Below are positions 51,981-60,417 of a stretch of 64,000 nucleotides of DNA, piece by piece. The translations under genes were made by a program, and so were the position numbers. Location: the NCBI RefSeq assembly GCF_001422365.1, contig NZ_LMMT01000008.1, forward strand, positions 78,546 through 142,545. Direction: 5' to 3'. The DNA is from Pseudorhodoferax sp. Leaf265. GTDB taxonomy: Bacteria > Pseudomonadota > Gammaproteobacteria > Burkholderiales > Burkholderiaceae_C. The notes beneath the pieces are model-generated. The model ran no database searches. It saw nothing but the letters and a program-made list of their open reading frames with translations, and was not told the DNA's origin. Position 1 is the first letter of the stretch, and every line of letters begins with the position of its first letter.

Positions 51981-53054
51981 ATGACCTCAGCAGAACAACA
52001 CCCCGCGCTGGCCGCCGTGCTGGCCGTGCTGGCGCGTGAAACCCAGGCGCCGGTGGCGCCTGCGGTACAGGCGGAGCTCGCCACCATCCTGGCGGCGCGC
52101 CGCGATGTGCCGGCCGAACTGGCGGTCGACCAGCGCGAGGTCACCATCCTCGTGGCCGACCTGCGCGGCTTCACGGCGCTGACGGCCACGCAGCCGGCCG
52201 GCACCATCGTGACCATGCTGAACCTGTGCCTGTCCCGGCTGTCCGAGGTGGTGTTCCGCTACGAGGGCGTGATCGACAAGTTCAACGGCGATTCGCTGAC
52301 GGTGCTGTTCGGCGCGCCCACCGCGCGCGAGGACGACGTGCTGCGCGCGCTGTGCTGCGCGGTGGAGATGCAGCTGGCCATGCGCGACTTGAACAACCAC
52401 TACCTGCGCCGCCAGATGCCCGAGCTGCACCTGGGCATCGGCGTGAACACGGGCATGGTGATGGCCGGGCGCTTCGGCAGCCAGGCCTATTCGGAATACG
52501 CCGTGATCGGCAACCAGGTCAGCCTGGCCTCGCGCATCGAATCCTTCAGCCTGCGCGGGCAGGTGCTGATCAGCGAGAACACCTACGCGCGCTGCAACGG
52601 CGTGGCCTCGGCCACCGAGCCCAAGGAAGTCTTCGTGGCCGGCAAGAGCCTGCCCGTCAAGGTGCGCGAGCTGATTGCCATCGCGTCGCGGCGCCTGAAG
52701 GTGCCGCGCCAGGAGTTCCGCCGCAGCCACCGCGTGGAAGTGCGCGTGCCCTGCAGCATGCGCCGGCTCGACAACGAGCAGCCCGTGGGCGAGCCGCAGC
52801 GCGCGTTGATCCGCGATGTGGGCTACCACGGCCTGCTGCTCGAGCTGGAGCGCCCGGTGGCCGTGCAGGACGAGGTGGCGCTGGCCTTCGACCTGACGCT
52901 GGTGGACTACCAGGTGAACGACGTGCGCGCCCGCGTGACCAAGGTCAAGCGCGAGGAAGGCCGGCTGCTGGCCGGTCTGGAGTTCACGCACATCGGCGTG
53001 GAGACCAACGCCAAGATCCAGATGTTCGTGCAGCTGCTGGTGGGCGCGGGCTGA
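51981..53054 (+). CDS. Class III nucleotidyl cyclase-like domain fused to PilZ
   Basis: A soluble 357-residue protein. The N-terminal cyclase homology domain (about 50-225) keeps metal aspartates D60 (VADLRGF) and D104 (FNGDSLTVLFG) and K100. The transition-state motif V-N-x-A-x-R reads VSLASR, with Ser181 in place of Asn and R185 kept. The C-terminal PilZ domain starts at RRSHR (247-251), the c-di-GMP-binding pattern R-x3-R. Its second motif is DVGYHG, where DxSxxG is usual. It may link cyclic nucleotide signals, or be a regulator that has lost catalysis. Confidence 0.85.
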   Translation: MTSAEQHPALAAVLAVLARETQAPVAPAVQAELATILAARRDVPAELAVDQREVTILVADLRGFTALTATQPAGTIVTMLNLCLSRLSEVVFRYEGVIDKFNGDSLTVLFGAPTAREDDVLRALCCAVEMQLAMRDLNNHYLRRQMPELHLGIGVNTGMVMAGRFGSQAYSEYAVIGNQVSLASRIESFSLRGQVLISENTYARCNGVASATEPKEVFVAGKSLPVKVRELIAIASRRLKVPRQEFRRSHRVEVRVPCSMRRLDNEQPVGEPQRALIRDVGYHGLLLELERPVAVQDEVALAFDLTLVDYQVNDVRARVTKVKREEGRLLAGLEFTHIGVETNAKIQMFVQLLVGAG

Positions 53055-53055
53055 C

Positions 53056-53676
53056 CTACAGCCGCGCCTCGCGCACGTCCGCCGAACCCCCGCCCAGCAG
53101 CTTCGCCTTGAGCGCGGGGTCGGTCGGCTTCTCGCCCAGCCAGACCATCAACAGCGCGTTGTAGACGGCCCGGTTGCGCATCGGTGCCGTAAGCGGCTTG
53201 CGGTTGAGCGCCACCACGGCGCCGATGCCGGGCAGCCAGTCCAGTGTGAGCACGTCGCCGCGGCGCAGGCCGCCCGGCTGCCGGCCGATCGCGTCGGCCA
53301 GCGCGACCAGTTGCTGGAGCACCTCGGGACTCGTGAAGCGCTCGGGCGACAGGTCGCTCATGACGGCCTCGGAGAAGTCGTCGCCGCTGATGTCGCGCAG
53401 CGGCAGGATGGTCATGCGGCGCGGCCCGTCGGTGGCCAGCACCGCATCGGTGTGCTGCGTGCGGTCGGGCAGGTACAGGCCCATGGCATAGACCTTGAAC
53501 ACCAGCCGCTTGGCGATGCCCGCGCCATTGAGTTTGAGGTTCTGGCCGCCGACCTGGGTCGATTCCTCCAGTGCCACCTCGCCCAGGTCGACCGCCGGCA
53601 GCGCCGGCAGGCAGGCAATGGCGCCGGCTGTGGCGCAGGCGGTGGCCAGGAATCTGCGGATGAGTCGCTTGGTCAT
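53056..53676 (-). CDS. Exported chalcone-isomerase-like protein
   Basis: A 206-residue protein with a signal peptide (MTKRLIRRFLATACATAGAI, cut near LPALPA) and the bacterial chalcone-isomerase-like fold (LKLNGAGIAKRLVFKVYAMGLY, MTILPLRDISGDDF). Bacterial members are not known flavonoid enzymes; fatty-acid binding has been suggested for the fold. It is last in a minus-strand run with an FlgH homologue (32-base gap). Confidence 0.85.
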   Translation of the reverse strand: MTKRLIRRFLATACATAGAIACLPALPAVDLGEVALEESTQVGGQNLKLNGAGIAKRLVFKVYAMGLYLPDRTQHTDAVLATDGPRRMTILPLRDISGDDFSEAVMSDLSPERFTSPEVLQQLVALADAIGRQPGGLRRGDVLTLDWLPGIGAVVALNRKPLTAPMRNRAVYNALLMVWLGEKPTDPALKAKLLGGGSADVREARL

Positions 53677-53708
53677 GCTGTGCTCCTCGGGAAATGTCTG
53701 CGAACGAC

Positions 53709-54431
53709 CTACCAGACCGACAGCGTGCTGGTCAGCACGCGCTGCAGCCAGCTGCGCGAGGCCGCCTCGGAGATGTCGCCCTTGCCGCCCACCTCCACGC
53801 GCGCCTGCGCCACGTCGACCGAGGCCACGACGTTGCCGTCGCGCAGGTCCTTGGGGTCGACGATGCCGGAGAAGCGCAGCATGGTGTAGTCGCCACGCAC
53901 CAGCACGCTGCGCTCGCCGGCCACCAGCAGGTTGCCGTTGGGCAGCACGTTGATGACCGAGGCCGCCAGCTGGCCCGAGAAGCTGCTGGTGTTCTCGGCG
54001 CTGCCGCTGCCCTTGTACGAATCGCTGCCCGAGGCCGTGACGTCCAGGTTCAGGATGCCCTTCAGGATGCTCCAGGTGTCCTCGCCGGTGCCGGGGCCCT
54101 TGCTCGCCACGGCGTTCTCGCGGCTGGTGCTGTTGGCGATCTTGTTGCTGCTGGCCAGGTTCTCGGCAATGTCGACCTTGAGCGTGTCGCCGATGCGGCG
54201 CGGCTTGGCGCGGCCCGCGTACGAGAACACCATGGGCTGGCCCAACTGGTAGATCGCGCCGTTGTTGACGCGCTCCACGTTCGGTGGCTTGGGCAGGGGC
54301 GGCGCGTAGCTGGGCTGCACCGGCACCGCGGGCGGGGTCTGGAACAGCGCACAGCCGGGCAGGGCCAGCGCGGTGGCGAGCAAGGCGGCCCAAGCCGGGC
54401 GGCACGCCGGCTCAGCAGTTGTTCGGGGCAT
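53709..54431 (-). CDS. flgH: FlgH-family L-ring lipoprotein outside a flagellar operon
   Basis: A 240-residue homologue of FlgH, the outer-membrane L-ring subunit of the flagellar motor. It has a lipobox (ALPGCALF), and the family core NGAIYQLGQPMVFSYAGRAK, RRIGDTLKVDIAENLASSNK, LPNGNLLVAGE and FSGIVDPKDL. Normally flgH lies between flgG and flgI. Here its neighbours are a lipoprotein (overlap 20 bases) and a chalcone-isomerase-like gene. It may be a second, repurposed ring protein; real flagellar function cannot be excluded if no other copy exists. Confidence 0.88.
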   Translation of the reverse strand: MPRTTAEPACRPAWAALLATALALPGCALFQTPPAVPVQPSYAPPLPKPPNVERVNNGAIYQLGQPMVFSYAGRAKPRRIGDTLKVDIAENLASSNKIANSTSRENAVASKGPGTGEDTWSILKGILNLDVTASGSDSYKGSGSAENTSSFSGQLAASVINVLPNGNLLVAGERSVLVRGDYTMLRFSGIVDPKDLRDGNVVASVDVAQARVEVGGKGDISEAASRSWLQRVLTSTLSVW

Positions 54432-55044
54432 TCGGGAACTCCTCTTTCGCGCGCTGCGCGACGTTCAGGCATTTGTAGAAGCCGACGTTCTCCGCGCCGG
54501 TGACCAGGGCCGTCACGACGGGCGCGATCTTCTGGCGCGTCGTGGCCCATTTGTCGGTGCGCAGGCCGTCGGCCATCACGTAGTGGCTGGACGAGAGCAC
54601 CTGGCCCTCGCTGGTGCGCAGCGTGAGCGCGGCGGCGGTGATGTAGGGGCGCGGCAGCGGCGTCAGCGGCTGCGTGTCCCATTCGATCCAGGCCGCGTAG
54701 TGCAGCCAGACCTTGCAGCCGGGCACCTGCTGCAGGTCCTCGAAGACGCGGCTGTCCACGCGGTGGCTGCGCAGCGACTGCTGCAGCGCGGGCACCATGT
54801 CGGCGACCTCGGCCTGCGGGTTGAAGGCGATGCACAGCTCGCGCACCGGCGCATGCGGGTGGTAGACGGTGTGGCTGGCCTCGCTGTCGGCGCGCTCCAG
54901 CGCCAGGCTGGCCACGGCGCCCGCGCCCTTGACGACCTCCCACGCCGGCCAGGGGCTGATGATGCTGCAGCCGCCCGACAAGGCCGCCGCCACGGCGCCG
55001 AGCGCCAGCACCGTGCGTCGCAGCCGTTTTTCAGATGATTTCAT
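54412..55044 (-). CDS. Lipoprotein of unknown function upstream of flgH homologue
   Basis: A 210-residue lipoprotein (lipobox LSGGCSII) with two further cysteines near the middle and end that could form a disulfide. It has a compact alpha/beta-looking body (VWLHYAAWIEWDTQ, ITAAALTLRTSEGQVLSS). I do not recognise a family. It overlaps the Ala-rich gene upstream by 14 bases and flgH downstream by 20, so the three are likely translated together. A role beside the L-ring homologue at the outer membrane is inferred from that linkage. Confidence 0.75.
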   Translation of the reverse strand: MKSSEKRLRRTVLALGAVAAALSGGCSIISPWPAWEVVKGAGAVASLALERADSEASHTVYHPHAPVRELCIAFNPQAEVADMVPALQQSLRSHRVDSRVFEDLQQVPGCKVWLHYAAWIEWDTQPLTPLPRPYITAAALTLRTSEGQVLSSSHYVMADGLRTDKWATTRQKIAPVVTALVTGAENVGFYKCLNVAQRAKEEFPNAPNNC

Positions 55045-55576
55045 CGATGCCCCGGCTCACGACGTTGGCGGCCATGGCCGCGTACAGGCCGATCTGGCCG
55101 GCGGTGGAGCTGATGCCGCCGACCACGCTGGAGGCCGCGTCGCCGACGGCGTCGGCCGCGTCGGATGCGGCGTCGCCCACGGCCTCGACGGCATCACCGA
55201 GTGCCGTACCCACACCGCTGACGAACGATGCGACCGTGTCATAGGCGGCCACGCCCGCGTCGGCAACCGCTTCGATGGCGTCCTCGCCTGCGTCCCAGAC
55301 GGATTCGAGTCCGTCCTGCACCGCCTGGACCACGGAGGTGCCGCCGTCGACCACGCTGGCGGCCGTGCTGGCCACACCGCGCACGGCGCTGGAGGCGGCG
55401 GTGCCCGCGTTCTGGACTTCCTTGCCCAGGCGTTCGAGCCCCTGCGCGCTCAGCGACACGACCGTGCTGGCGGCGGCTGCGGCCGGCTTGGCGCTGGCGA
55501 GCTGGCTGCCGACGCGCTGCACCGCCTGGGCCGCGGTCGCCAGGCCTGTCGCCGTGGCCGATGTGATGGGATTCAT
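55031..55576 (-). CDS. Ala/Val-rich hypothetical protein, first gene of the flgH-homologue run
   Basis: A 181-residue protein with extreme Ala, Val, Ser, Asp and Gly content and heptad-like units (AVGDAASDAADAVGDAASSV) that suggest long amphipathic helices. No classical signal peptide is seen. The N-terminus (TVVSLSAQGLERL) recalls short motifs of exported motility or secretion substrates, but this is only a resemblance. AAGGAG precedes ATG 55576. It opens the run 55576 to 53056 and is preceded by an AT-rich gap. Confidence 0.7.
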   Translation of the reverse strand: MNPITSATATGLATAAQAVQRVGSQLASAKPAAAAASTVVSLSAQGLERLGKEVQNAGTAASSAVRGVASTAASVVDGGTSVVQAVQDGLESVWDAGEDAIEAVADAGVAAYDTVASFVSGVGTALGDAVEAVGDAASDAADAVGDAASSVVGGISSTAGQIGLYAAMAANVVSRGIDEII

Positions 55577-56068
55577 CCGGTACTCCTTGGTCGAGTGGTT
55601 TGAAGTGGATGAATCCTAGAGGGCGTGGCTGATTTTCTTTCCTGAATAAGGGGTGTGAATCATCGTCAATAGGGGATTATCGTTTGACGTGATGTTTCGT
55701 CATATTCTGTTGATTTAGATTATTTTGAAGAATGTTGATTTCAAATGATTTACACAAATGTTTTGTGATTTTGCGTGATGGATTGTTTTGGAGATTATTC
55801 GAGTCCGCATTGAGCGCGAAGACGATGCCGTTCGGTGCTGTTTCGAATGCGCTGGAATGTGCTGCATCCGATGTCCGGATGAGATTGGTGATGCCGTGTG
55901 ATGCCGCGGTGCCGATGGCATGCGGCGTCACACAACAGCGAAGCCGCTTCACCGAGTGGACAAGCGGGGCGGCGAAGATGCGGGCGGCGCTGGCGTGCCC
56001 CCGCGAAAATCCGCTGTCGCGGGCCCAGCCGCATGTCCGCTCGAACAACCACAACCCAGATCCAAGCC
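55577..56068. promoter_or_regulatory. AT-rich intergenic region, divergent promoters
   Basis: A 492-base gap between the Ala-rich gene and the response-regulator gene. Roughly 55625-55830 is strongly AT-rich, unlike the rest of the window, with runs such as GATTATTTTGAAGAATG. I see no convincing gene: open frames here have no ribosome site or recognisable product. It plausibly holds both promoters and may bind a silencer such as an H-NS-like protein. Confidence 0.5.
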
Positions 56069-56803
56069 ATGCCATCCGTGGAGTCCGCCAAGCCCTTCCA
56101 TGCCTACATCGTCGAGGACGACGACGCGTTGCGCGACATGCTGTGCGCCTACCTGGGCCGCCACGGCCTGGAGGTGACCAGCATGCGCAGCGCCGAAGAG
56201 CTGCTGCAGCGCATGCACCGCCAGCGACCCGACCTGATCGTGCTGGACGTGGGCCTGCCCGGCATGTCGGGCCTGCAGGCCTGCCAGCGCATGCGCGCCG
56301 AGGGCGACCGCGTGCCCATCATCCTGCTGACGGCCTTCAGCGAGGAGGTCGACCGCATCATCGGCCTGGAGATGGGCGCCGACGACTACCTGGGCAAGCC
56401 CTTCTCGGCGCGCGAGCTGCTCGCGCGCATCAACGCCGTGATGCGGCGCGCCTCGTTCATCCCGGGCGCGCCGATCGAGGCGCGCCGCACCGTGCGCGTG
56501 GGCCCCTTCCTGTTCGCGCTGGATTCGCGCAGCCTGCACCGCGGCGAGGAGGTGCGCGTGCTCAACACCGTGGAATACGCGCTGCTGGCCGAGCTCACGG
56601 CCAACCCCTCGGTGCCGGTCTCGCGCGAACGCCTGTTGGCCGTCTCGCACAGCCGCGGCGACGAGGTCATGCTGCGCGCCGTGGACGCCGCCATCATGCG
56701 GCTGCGCAAGCTGATCGAGCCCGAGCCGGCCTCGCCGCGCTTCATCCAGACCGTGCGCAGCCACGGCTACATGTTCGTGCCCATGGACGCATTGCTGGCC
56801 TGA
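56069..56803 (+). CDS. OmpR/PhoB-family response regulator
   Basis: A 244-residue regulator. The receiver has the acidic pocket VEDDDALRD, phospho-acceptor in VLDVGLPGMSG and lysine in LGKPFSARELLAR. The C-terminal winged helix ends with the typical AAIMRLRKLIEPEP and IQTVRSHGYMFV. ATG 56069 is chosen; an in-frame ATG at 56033 would add 12 residues. It pairs with the sensor kinase 20 bases downstream and probably controls the solute-binding protein gene at 58304 or nearby transport genes. Confidence 0.92.
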   Translation: MPSVESAKPFHAYIVEDDDALRDMLCAYLGRHGLEVTSMRSAEELLQRMHRQRPDLIVLDVGLPGMSGLQACQRMRAEGDRVPIILLTAFSEEVDRIIGLEMGADDYLGKPFSARELLARINAVMRRASFIPGAPIEARRTVRVGPFLFALDSRSLHRGEEVRVLNTVEYALLAELTANPSVPVSRERLLAVSHSRGDEVMLRAVDAAIMRLRKLIEPEPASPRFIQTVRSHGYMFVPMDALLA

Positions 56804-56823
56804 AGGCTGCGCGTTCGCCCGCC

Positions 56824-58302
56824 ATGCTCTTCGCCATGCGCCGCCGCCCGTTCTCCATCGTCCGGCGCCTGACCATCCTGGTGGTGGCGGTCAGCCTGGT
56901 GATGCTGTGCCTGAACGCCTACCTGGTGCTGCGCACGACCCAGCCCATGGCCGGGCAACTGGCCAGCACGCTGGCGCGCAGCATCCTGCTCGTGCGCACG
57001 GCGCTGCAGCAGGCACCGGCCAGCCAGCGCGACGCCCTGGCCAAGGCCTTGCGCTTCGGCGGCCTGCTGGTGCACCGGGCCTCGGCCGCGCCGCCCTACG
57101 CACAGGGGCAGCCGCCGTTCGACCCCTTGCCCTGGTTCGGCCAGCCGCCGTCGCGCGGCATGCCGCCGATGTTCGGTCCGCCGCCACCGCGGCCGGGCAT
57201 GTGGCCGGACGGCGCGTCGCCACCGCGCGAAGGCCGGCCCTGGCCCGGGCCCCTGCGCGAGGGGCCGCCGCCCGCGCGCCTGGATTGGGCCGAGCAGCTG
57301 CGCAGCAAGCTCGATTTCCACATCACCATGACCTGGCTGCATCCAGCACAGGCGGGGCCGGCGCTGCTGCGCGTGGGCTTCACCGTCGACCAGGACCCCT
57401 GGGTGGTCGACCTGGCCGGCGGCGGGCGCCCGCCCATGGCGCCGTTGCTGCTGGCCCTGCTGCTCATGGTGGGGGTGGGGGTGACGGCGGCGGCGGCCAC
57501 GGTGGCCGGTGTGCGCTGGATCACGCGGCCGATGGCGCGCCTGGCCGACGAGGTGGCGGCGCGCCAGCGCGAGCTGCGGCCGATCGACCAGGCCAGGCCG
57601 GTGGCGGCCGAACTGCGGCCGCTGGTGGAGGCCTTCAACGGCCTGGTGGGCGCGGTGACCGCGGCCGACGCCACGCGCCAGCAGTTGCTGGCCGGCCTGT
57701 CGCACGACCTGCGCACGCCGCTGGCGCGGCTGCGCCTGCGCATGGAGTGCATGTGCCCGGACGACCAGCTGGAAAGCATGGAGCACGACTTCCAGGCGCT
57801 GGCCCACATCGTCGACCAGTTCCTGGCCTATGCCCAGGGCGAGGCCGACGTGGCGCCCGGCTCGCCTGAGCCGCTGGGCGTGCTGGCCCAGCGTGTCGCG
57901 CGCAGCCATGGCGAAGGCAAGGTGCAGGTCGAGATCGAGGACCCGGCGGCCGGCGAACTGCTGGTGCCCGACATCGCGCTGCACCGCGTGCTGAGCAACC
58001 TGATCGACAACGCCGCCGCCCATGGCGAGGCGCCCATCGTGCTGCGCATCCGCAGCGTGGCGCGCGAGTGCCAGCTGCTGGTGCTCGACGGCGGCGCCGG
58101 CATCGGCGCCGAGCGCTTCGAGGAGGCACAGCAACCCTTCGTTCGGCTGCAGCCCGGGCGCGTGGGCATCGGCCACTGCGGCCTGGGCCTGGCCATCGTG
58201 GCGCAGATCGCGCGGCGCCTGCACGGCCGCGTGTTCCTGCACGCGTTCGACGGCCAGCAGTCCGGCGTGGGCATCGCCTTGCCGTATCCCGCGCACATCT
58301 GA
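56824..58302 (+). CDS. Membrane sensor histidine kinase (EnvZ-type)
   Basis: A 492-residue kinase with two membrane helices (about 18-38 and 200-225) around a periplasmic domain of about 160 residues. That domain contains a striking Pro/Gly-rich stretch (for example FGPPPPRPGMWPDG). HAMP, HisKA (LAGLSHDLRTPLARLRL) and ATPase (NLIDNAAAHG, GLGLAIVAQIARRL) follow; the G1 box reads DGGAGIG. It is the cognate kinase of the upstream regulator. ATG 56824 is used; ATG 56836 is possible. Confidence 0.92.
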   Translation: MLFAMRRRPFSIVRRLTILVVAVSLVMLCLNAYLVLRTTQPMAGQLASTLARSILLVRTALQQAPASQRDALAKALRFGGLLVHRASAAPPYAQGQPPFDPLPWFGQPPSRGMPPMFGPPPPRPGMWPDGASPPREGRPWPGPLREGPPPARLDWAEQLRSKLDFHITMTWLHPAQAGPALLRVGFTVDQDPWVVDLAGGGRPPMAPLLLALLLMVGVGVTAAAATVAGVRWITRPMARLADEVAARQRELRPIDQARPVAAELRPLVEAFNGLVGAVTAADATRQQLLAGLSHDLRTPLARLRLRMECMCPDDQLESMEHDFQALAHIVDQFLAYAQGEADVAPGSPEPLGVLAQRVARSHGEGKVQVEIEDPAAGELLVPDIALHRVLSNLIDNAAAHGEAPIVLRIRSVARECQLLVLDGGAGIGAERFEEAQQPFVRLQPGRVGIGHCGLGLAIVAQIARRLHGRVFLHAFDGQQSGVGIALPYPAHI

Positions 58303-58303
58303 A

Positions 58304-58884
58304 CTACTTCGGCAGCGCCTCCACCTCTTTGGTCCAGCGGTCGATCAGCCGCTTGCGCTCGGCCGACTTGCCGTACTTCTCGAAGTCGTACTTGATGAGC
58401 TTGACGCTGTCGACCGCCGGGATGCGCGGGTCGGGCTTGAAGGTTCGGTTGGCCGGCGTCTGGTAGCTGCCCACCGTGGCGCCGATGGCCTGGCCGGCCG
58501 GGCCCATGAGCCAGTCGTAGTACTTCTGCGCGTTGGCCTTGTTGCGCGCACCCTTCACGAGCGCGATGCCGCCGATCTCGTAGCTCGTGCCTTCGCAGGG
58601 CGCGGCCGTCTTCACGGGGTACTTGTCGAGCTTCCACTTCTCGAAGTTGAAGGCGAAGGTCACGCCGATCGCCACCTCGCCCTTGGCCACGTTGGGCGCC
58701 TGGGCCTGGCCGCTGCGCGTGTACTGGGTCACGTTGCGGTGCAGCTTCTTCAGGTAGTCGAAGGCCGCGTCCTCGCCCATCTGCTGCACCAGGCCCGCGA
58801 TCACGGTGTAGGCCGTGCCGCTGGAGGCCGGGTGCGAGATCTCGATCTCGCCCTTGTACTGAGGCTTGACGAGGTCGGCCCAGC
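58304..58884 (-). pseudogene. 3' fragment of an iron-type ABC solute-binding protein, cut by a transposon
   Basis: About 193 C-terminal residues of a periplasmic binding protein of the FbpA/AfuA kind remain (start of fragment SWADLVKPQYKGEIEISHP, then GTAYTVIAGLVQQMGEDAAF, ending EVEALPK). Whole proteins have about 340 residues. Upstream of the first serine the frame enters transposon-end sequence and meets TAA at 58892-58894 within three codons. The missing N-terminal part should lie beyond the other transposon end, outside the window. It is convergent with the sensor-kinase gene, one base from its stop. Confidence 0.85.
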
Positions 58885-58967
58885 TGTGAAGTTAGCCACA
58901 ACGCCGCCGCAATTTCCTTAAGTGGGTTATTTCAACTTCGGCGCAGATGTGGTTCACTGAAGTGCAC

Positions 58968-58995
58968 AAAAAAAAGACGCTTGAAAAAGCGTCTT
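58968..58995 (-). terminator. Rho-independent terminator of the transposition operon
   Basis: A 9-bp perfect stem (AAGACGCTT 58974-58982, AAGCGTCTT 58987-58995) with a 4-base loop lies just past the tniQ stop. Read on the minus strand it is followed by a run of T (58968-58973), the standard layout of an intrinsic terminator. Confidence 0.88.
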
Positions 58996-59010
58996 GAGAG
59001 TACCGGGGTG

Positions 59011-60414
59011 CTATCGCCTGACGTCATCGGATGGCGGAGGCAGGGTGGCTTGAATGTGGCTCAACATCGCTCGGACCCTCTCTGTGACGTCTAGTGGAAA
59101 TCCGTAGTGCTGGGAAAGCCGATCGGGGTCCGATCGCGCAAGCGCCAAGAAGATCTGGGACCTCCTTTGTGAAGGTGTCCAGACTCCTTCGTCCTCTGCG
59201 GATGCGTTCTTGAGCGACAGCGTTTTCTCTGAGTTTCGTAGTCTCGTGATCATCACGTGTGCGTGGCCAATGGCAGCGTCCCACCTGGCGTCCCGGCTCC
59301 TGATACGAAGCGCGACTCCTCTTCGAGACAACATGCTGTATGCCTCAGGGTCCGCGCGACGCAGCATGTTGCGGTCCACTTGTAGCTCTCGCGCTACCTC
59401 CGCCACGATCTTTCGTTCGGAGTTGAGGGCGTCTCGAACCGCCGCTGCGAGGTCGGCGGTCACTAGCTTTCGCTTGCTTTTGCGCGGCAAGTTGATCGTT
59501 CTGCCGGGCTGGCCGTCCACGCGCGCGAAGTCGCCGCGAGCGAATTCCTGGGCTGAAACACCAAGCACAACGCATAGTGCGAGAACCGTTCCCAGGGCGA
59601 GTCTTGCGTCGTCGTGATTGAGCCATCGACCCAAAATCGACTTCGAAATGTTCGCGCTACGTGCGATCGCGGCGTAGCCGCCATTGATTCGAGCGGACGC
59701 CTCCCTCAGAGATCTCTTCGTCGCAGAGGCCGATGATTGCTCATCAATCGGATGCGCGGCGAAGAAATCCCTGCACAAAAGGGCCAGATCGATTTGCTCG
59801 CCGCTCGCTGTATTGTCTGCGTTGTGGCAGTGATAGCCCACCGACGCGCACATTCCGCAGACACCGTAGAGCTTGACGGGCCGATACGGGGAGCCGGGAT
59901 GGCATGCGCGTTTTGGACAGGTGCCAACATCCGTCAGCGCCTCGCGATGAACGGGGCAGCAAGTGACGCTTGAAAGTCGCCAAATTAGCCGCCCGAATGC
60001 CGTGCGGCCCGCACTCAGATCTTCTCGGATGCAGGACAGGCACACGCGATCGCGTTCCGTGATCAGGCCTTGTGTTCCGACGAGGTGCCTCAGCGCCAGA
60101 CCGGTGCCGCGGTGCAGATCACGCGCCCCTGTCAACGACGAAAGCAGACCCGAAAAGTCCAACGCCGTTCGCGAGTTTCCGAGAATCATCGCTCCCGAAT
60201 GTCCAAGCTGTGTGGCGTTTGGAACTCGTCCAAACATGGCCAAGAATGAAGGATTTAGGCAACCCTCCTCAAGCTTCTTTGGAGTCACTCGGTGTGCAAA
60301 CGCGAGTCTCAGCAGGTAGCTGAACAGGGACTCTGGGTCCCCGGCGTCGGTGCGAAGTAGCTGCAGGCCATACAGCGCCGTTGGCTTTCGGAAAGCTTTA
60401 AACAGATTTTCCAT
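59011..60414 (-). CDS. tniQ: TniQ-family transposition protein
   Basis: A 467-residue TniQ/TnsD-type target-selection protein. The N-terminal TniQ domain begins PESLFSYLLRLAFAHR. A zinc-binding region follows with CLSC, CCPVH, CPKRAC and CGMC clusters (about 145-210). The C-terminal half has two helix-turn-helix-like parts, one reading YAAIARSANISKSILGRWLN and one VAEVARELQVDRNMLRR. It starts 3 bases after the ATPase stop. Family knowledge assigns target-site recognition; the target here is unknown. Confidence 0.9.
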   Translation of the reverse strand: MENLFKAFRKPTALYGLQLLRTDAGDPESLFSYLLRLAFAHRVTPKKLEEGCLNPSFLAMFGRVPNATQLGHSGAMILGNSRTALDFSGLLSSLTGARDLHRGTGLALRHLVGTQGLITERDRVCLSCIREDLSAGRTAFGRLIWRLSSVTCCPVHREALTDVGTCPKRACHPGSPYRPVKLYGVCGMCASVGYHCHNADNTASGEQIDLALLCRDFFAAHPIDEQSSASATKRSLREASARINGGYAAIARSANISKSILGRWLNHDDARLALGTVLALCVVLGVSAQEFARGDFARVDGQPGRTINLPRKSKRKLVTADLAAAVRDALNSERKIVAEVARELQVDRNMLRRADPEAYSMLSRRGVALRIRSRDARWDAAIGHAHVMITRLRNSEKTLSLKNASAEDEGVWTPSQRRSQIFLALARSDPDRLSQHYGFPLDVTERVRAMLSHIQATLPPPSDDVRR

Positions 60415-60417
60415 GGC

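Noticed and set aside
55732-56068. Protein-coding extension upstream of the response regulator and kinase
   Set aside because: Open frames cross the AT-rich gap but lack conserved sequence; domain starts fix the genes at 56069 and 56824.
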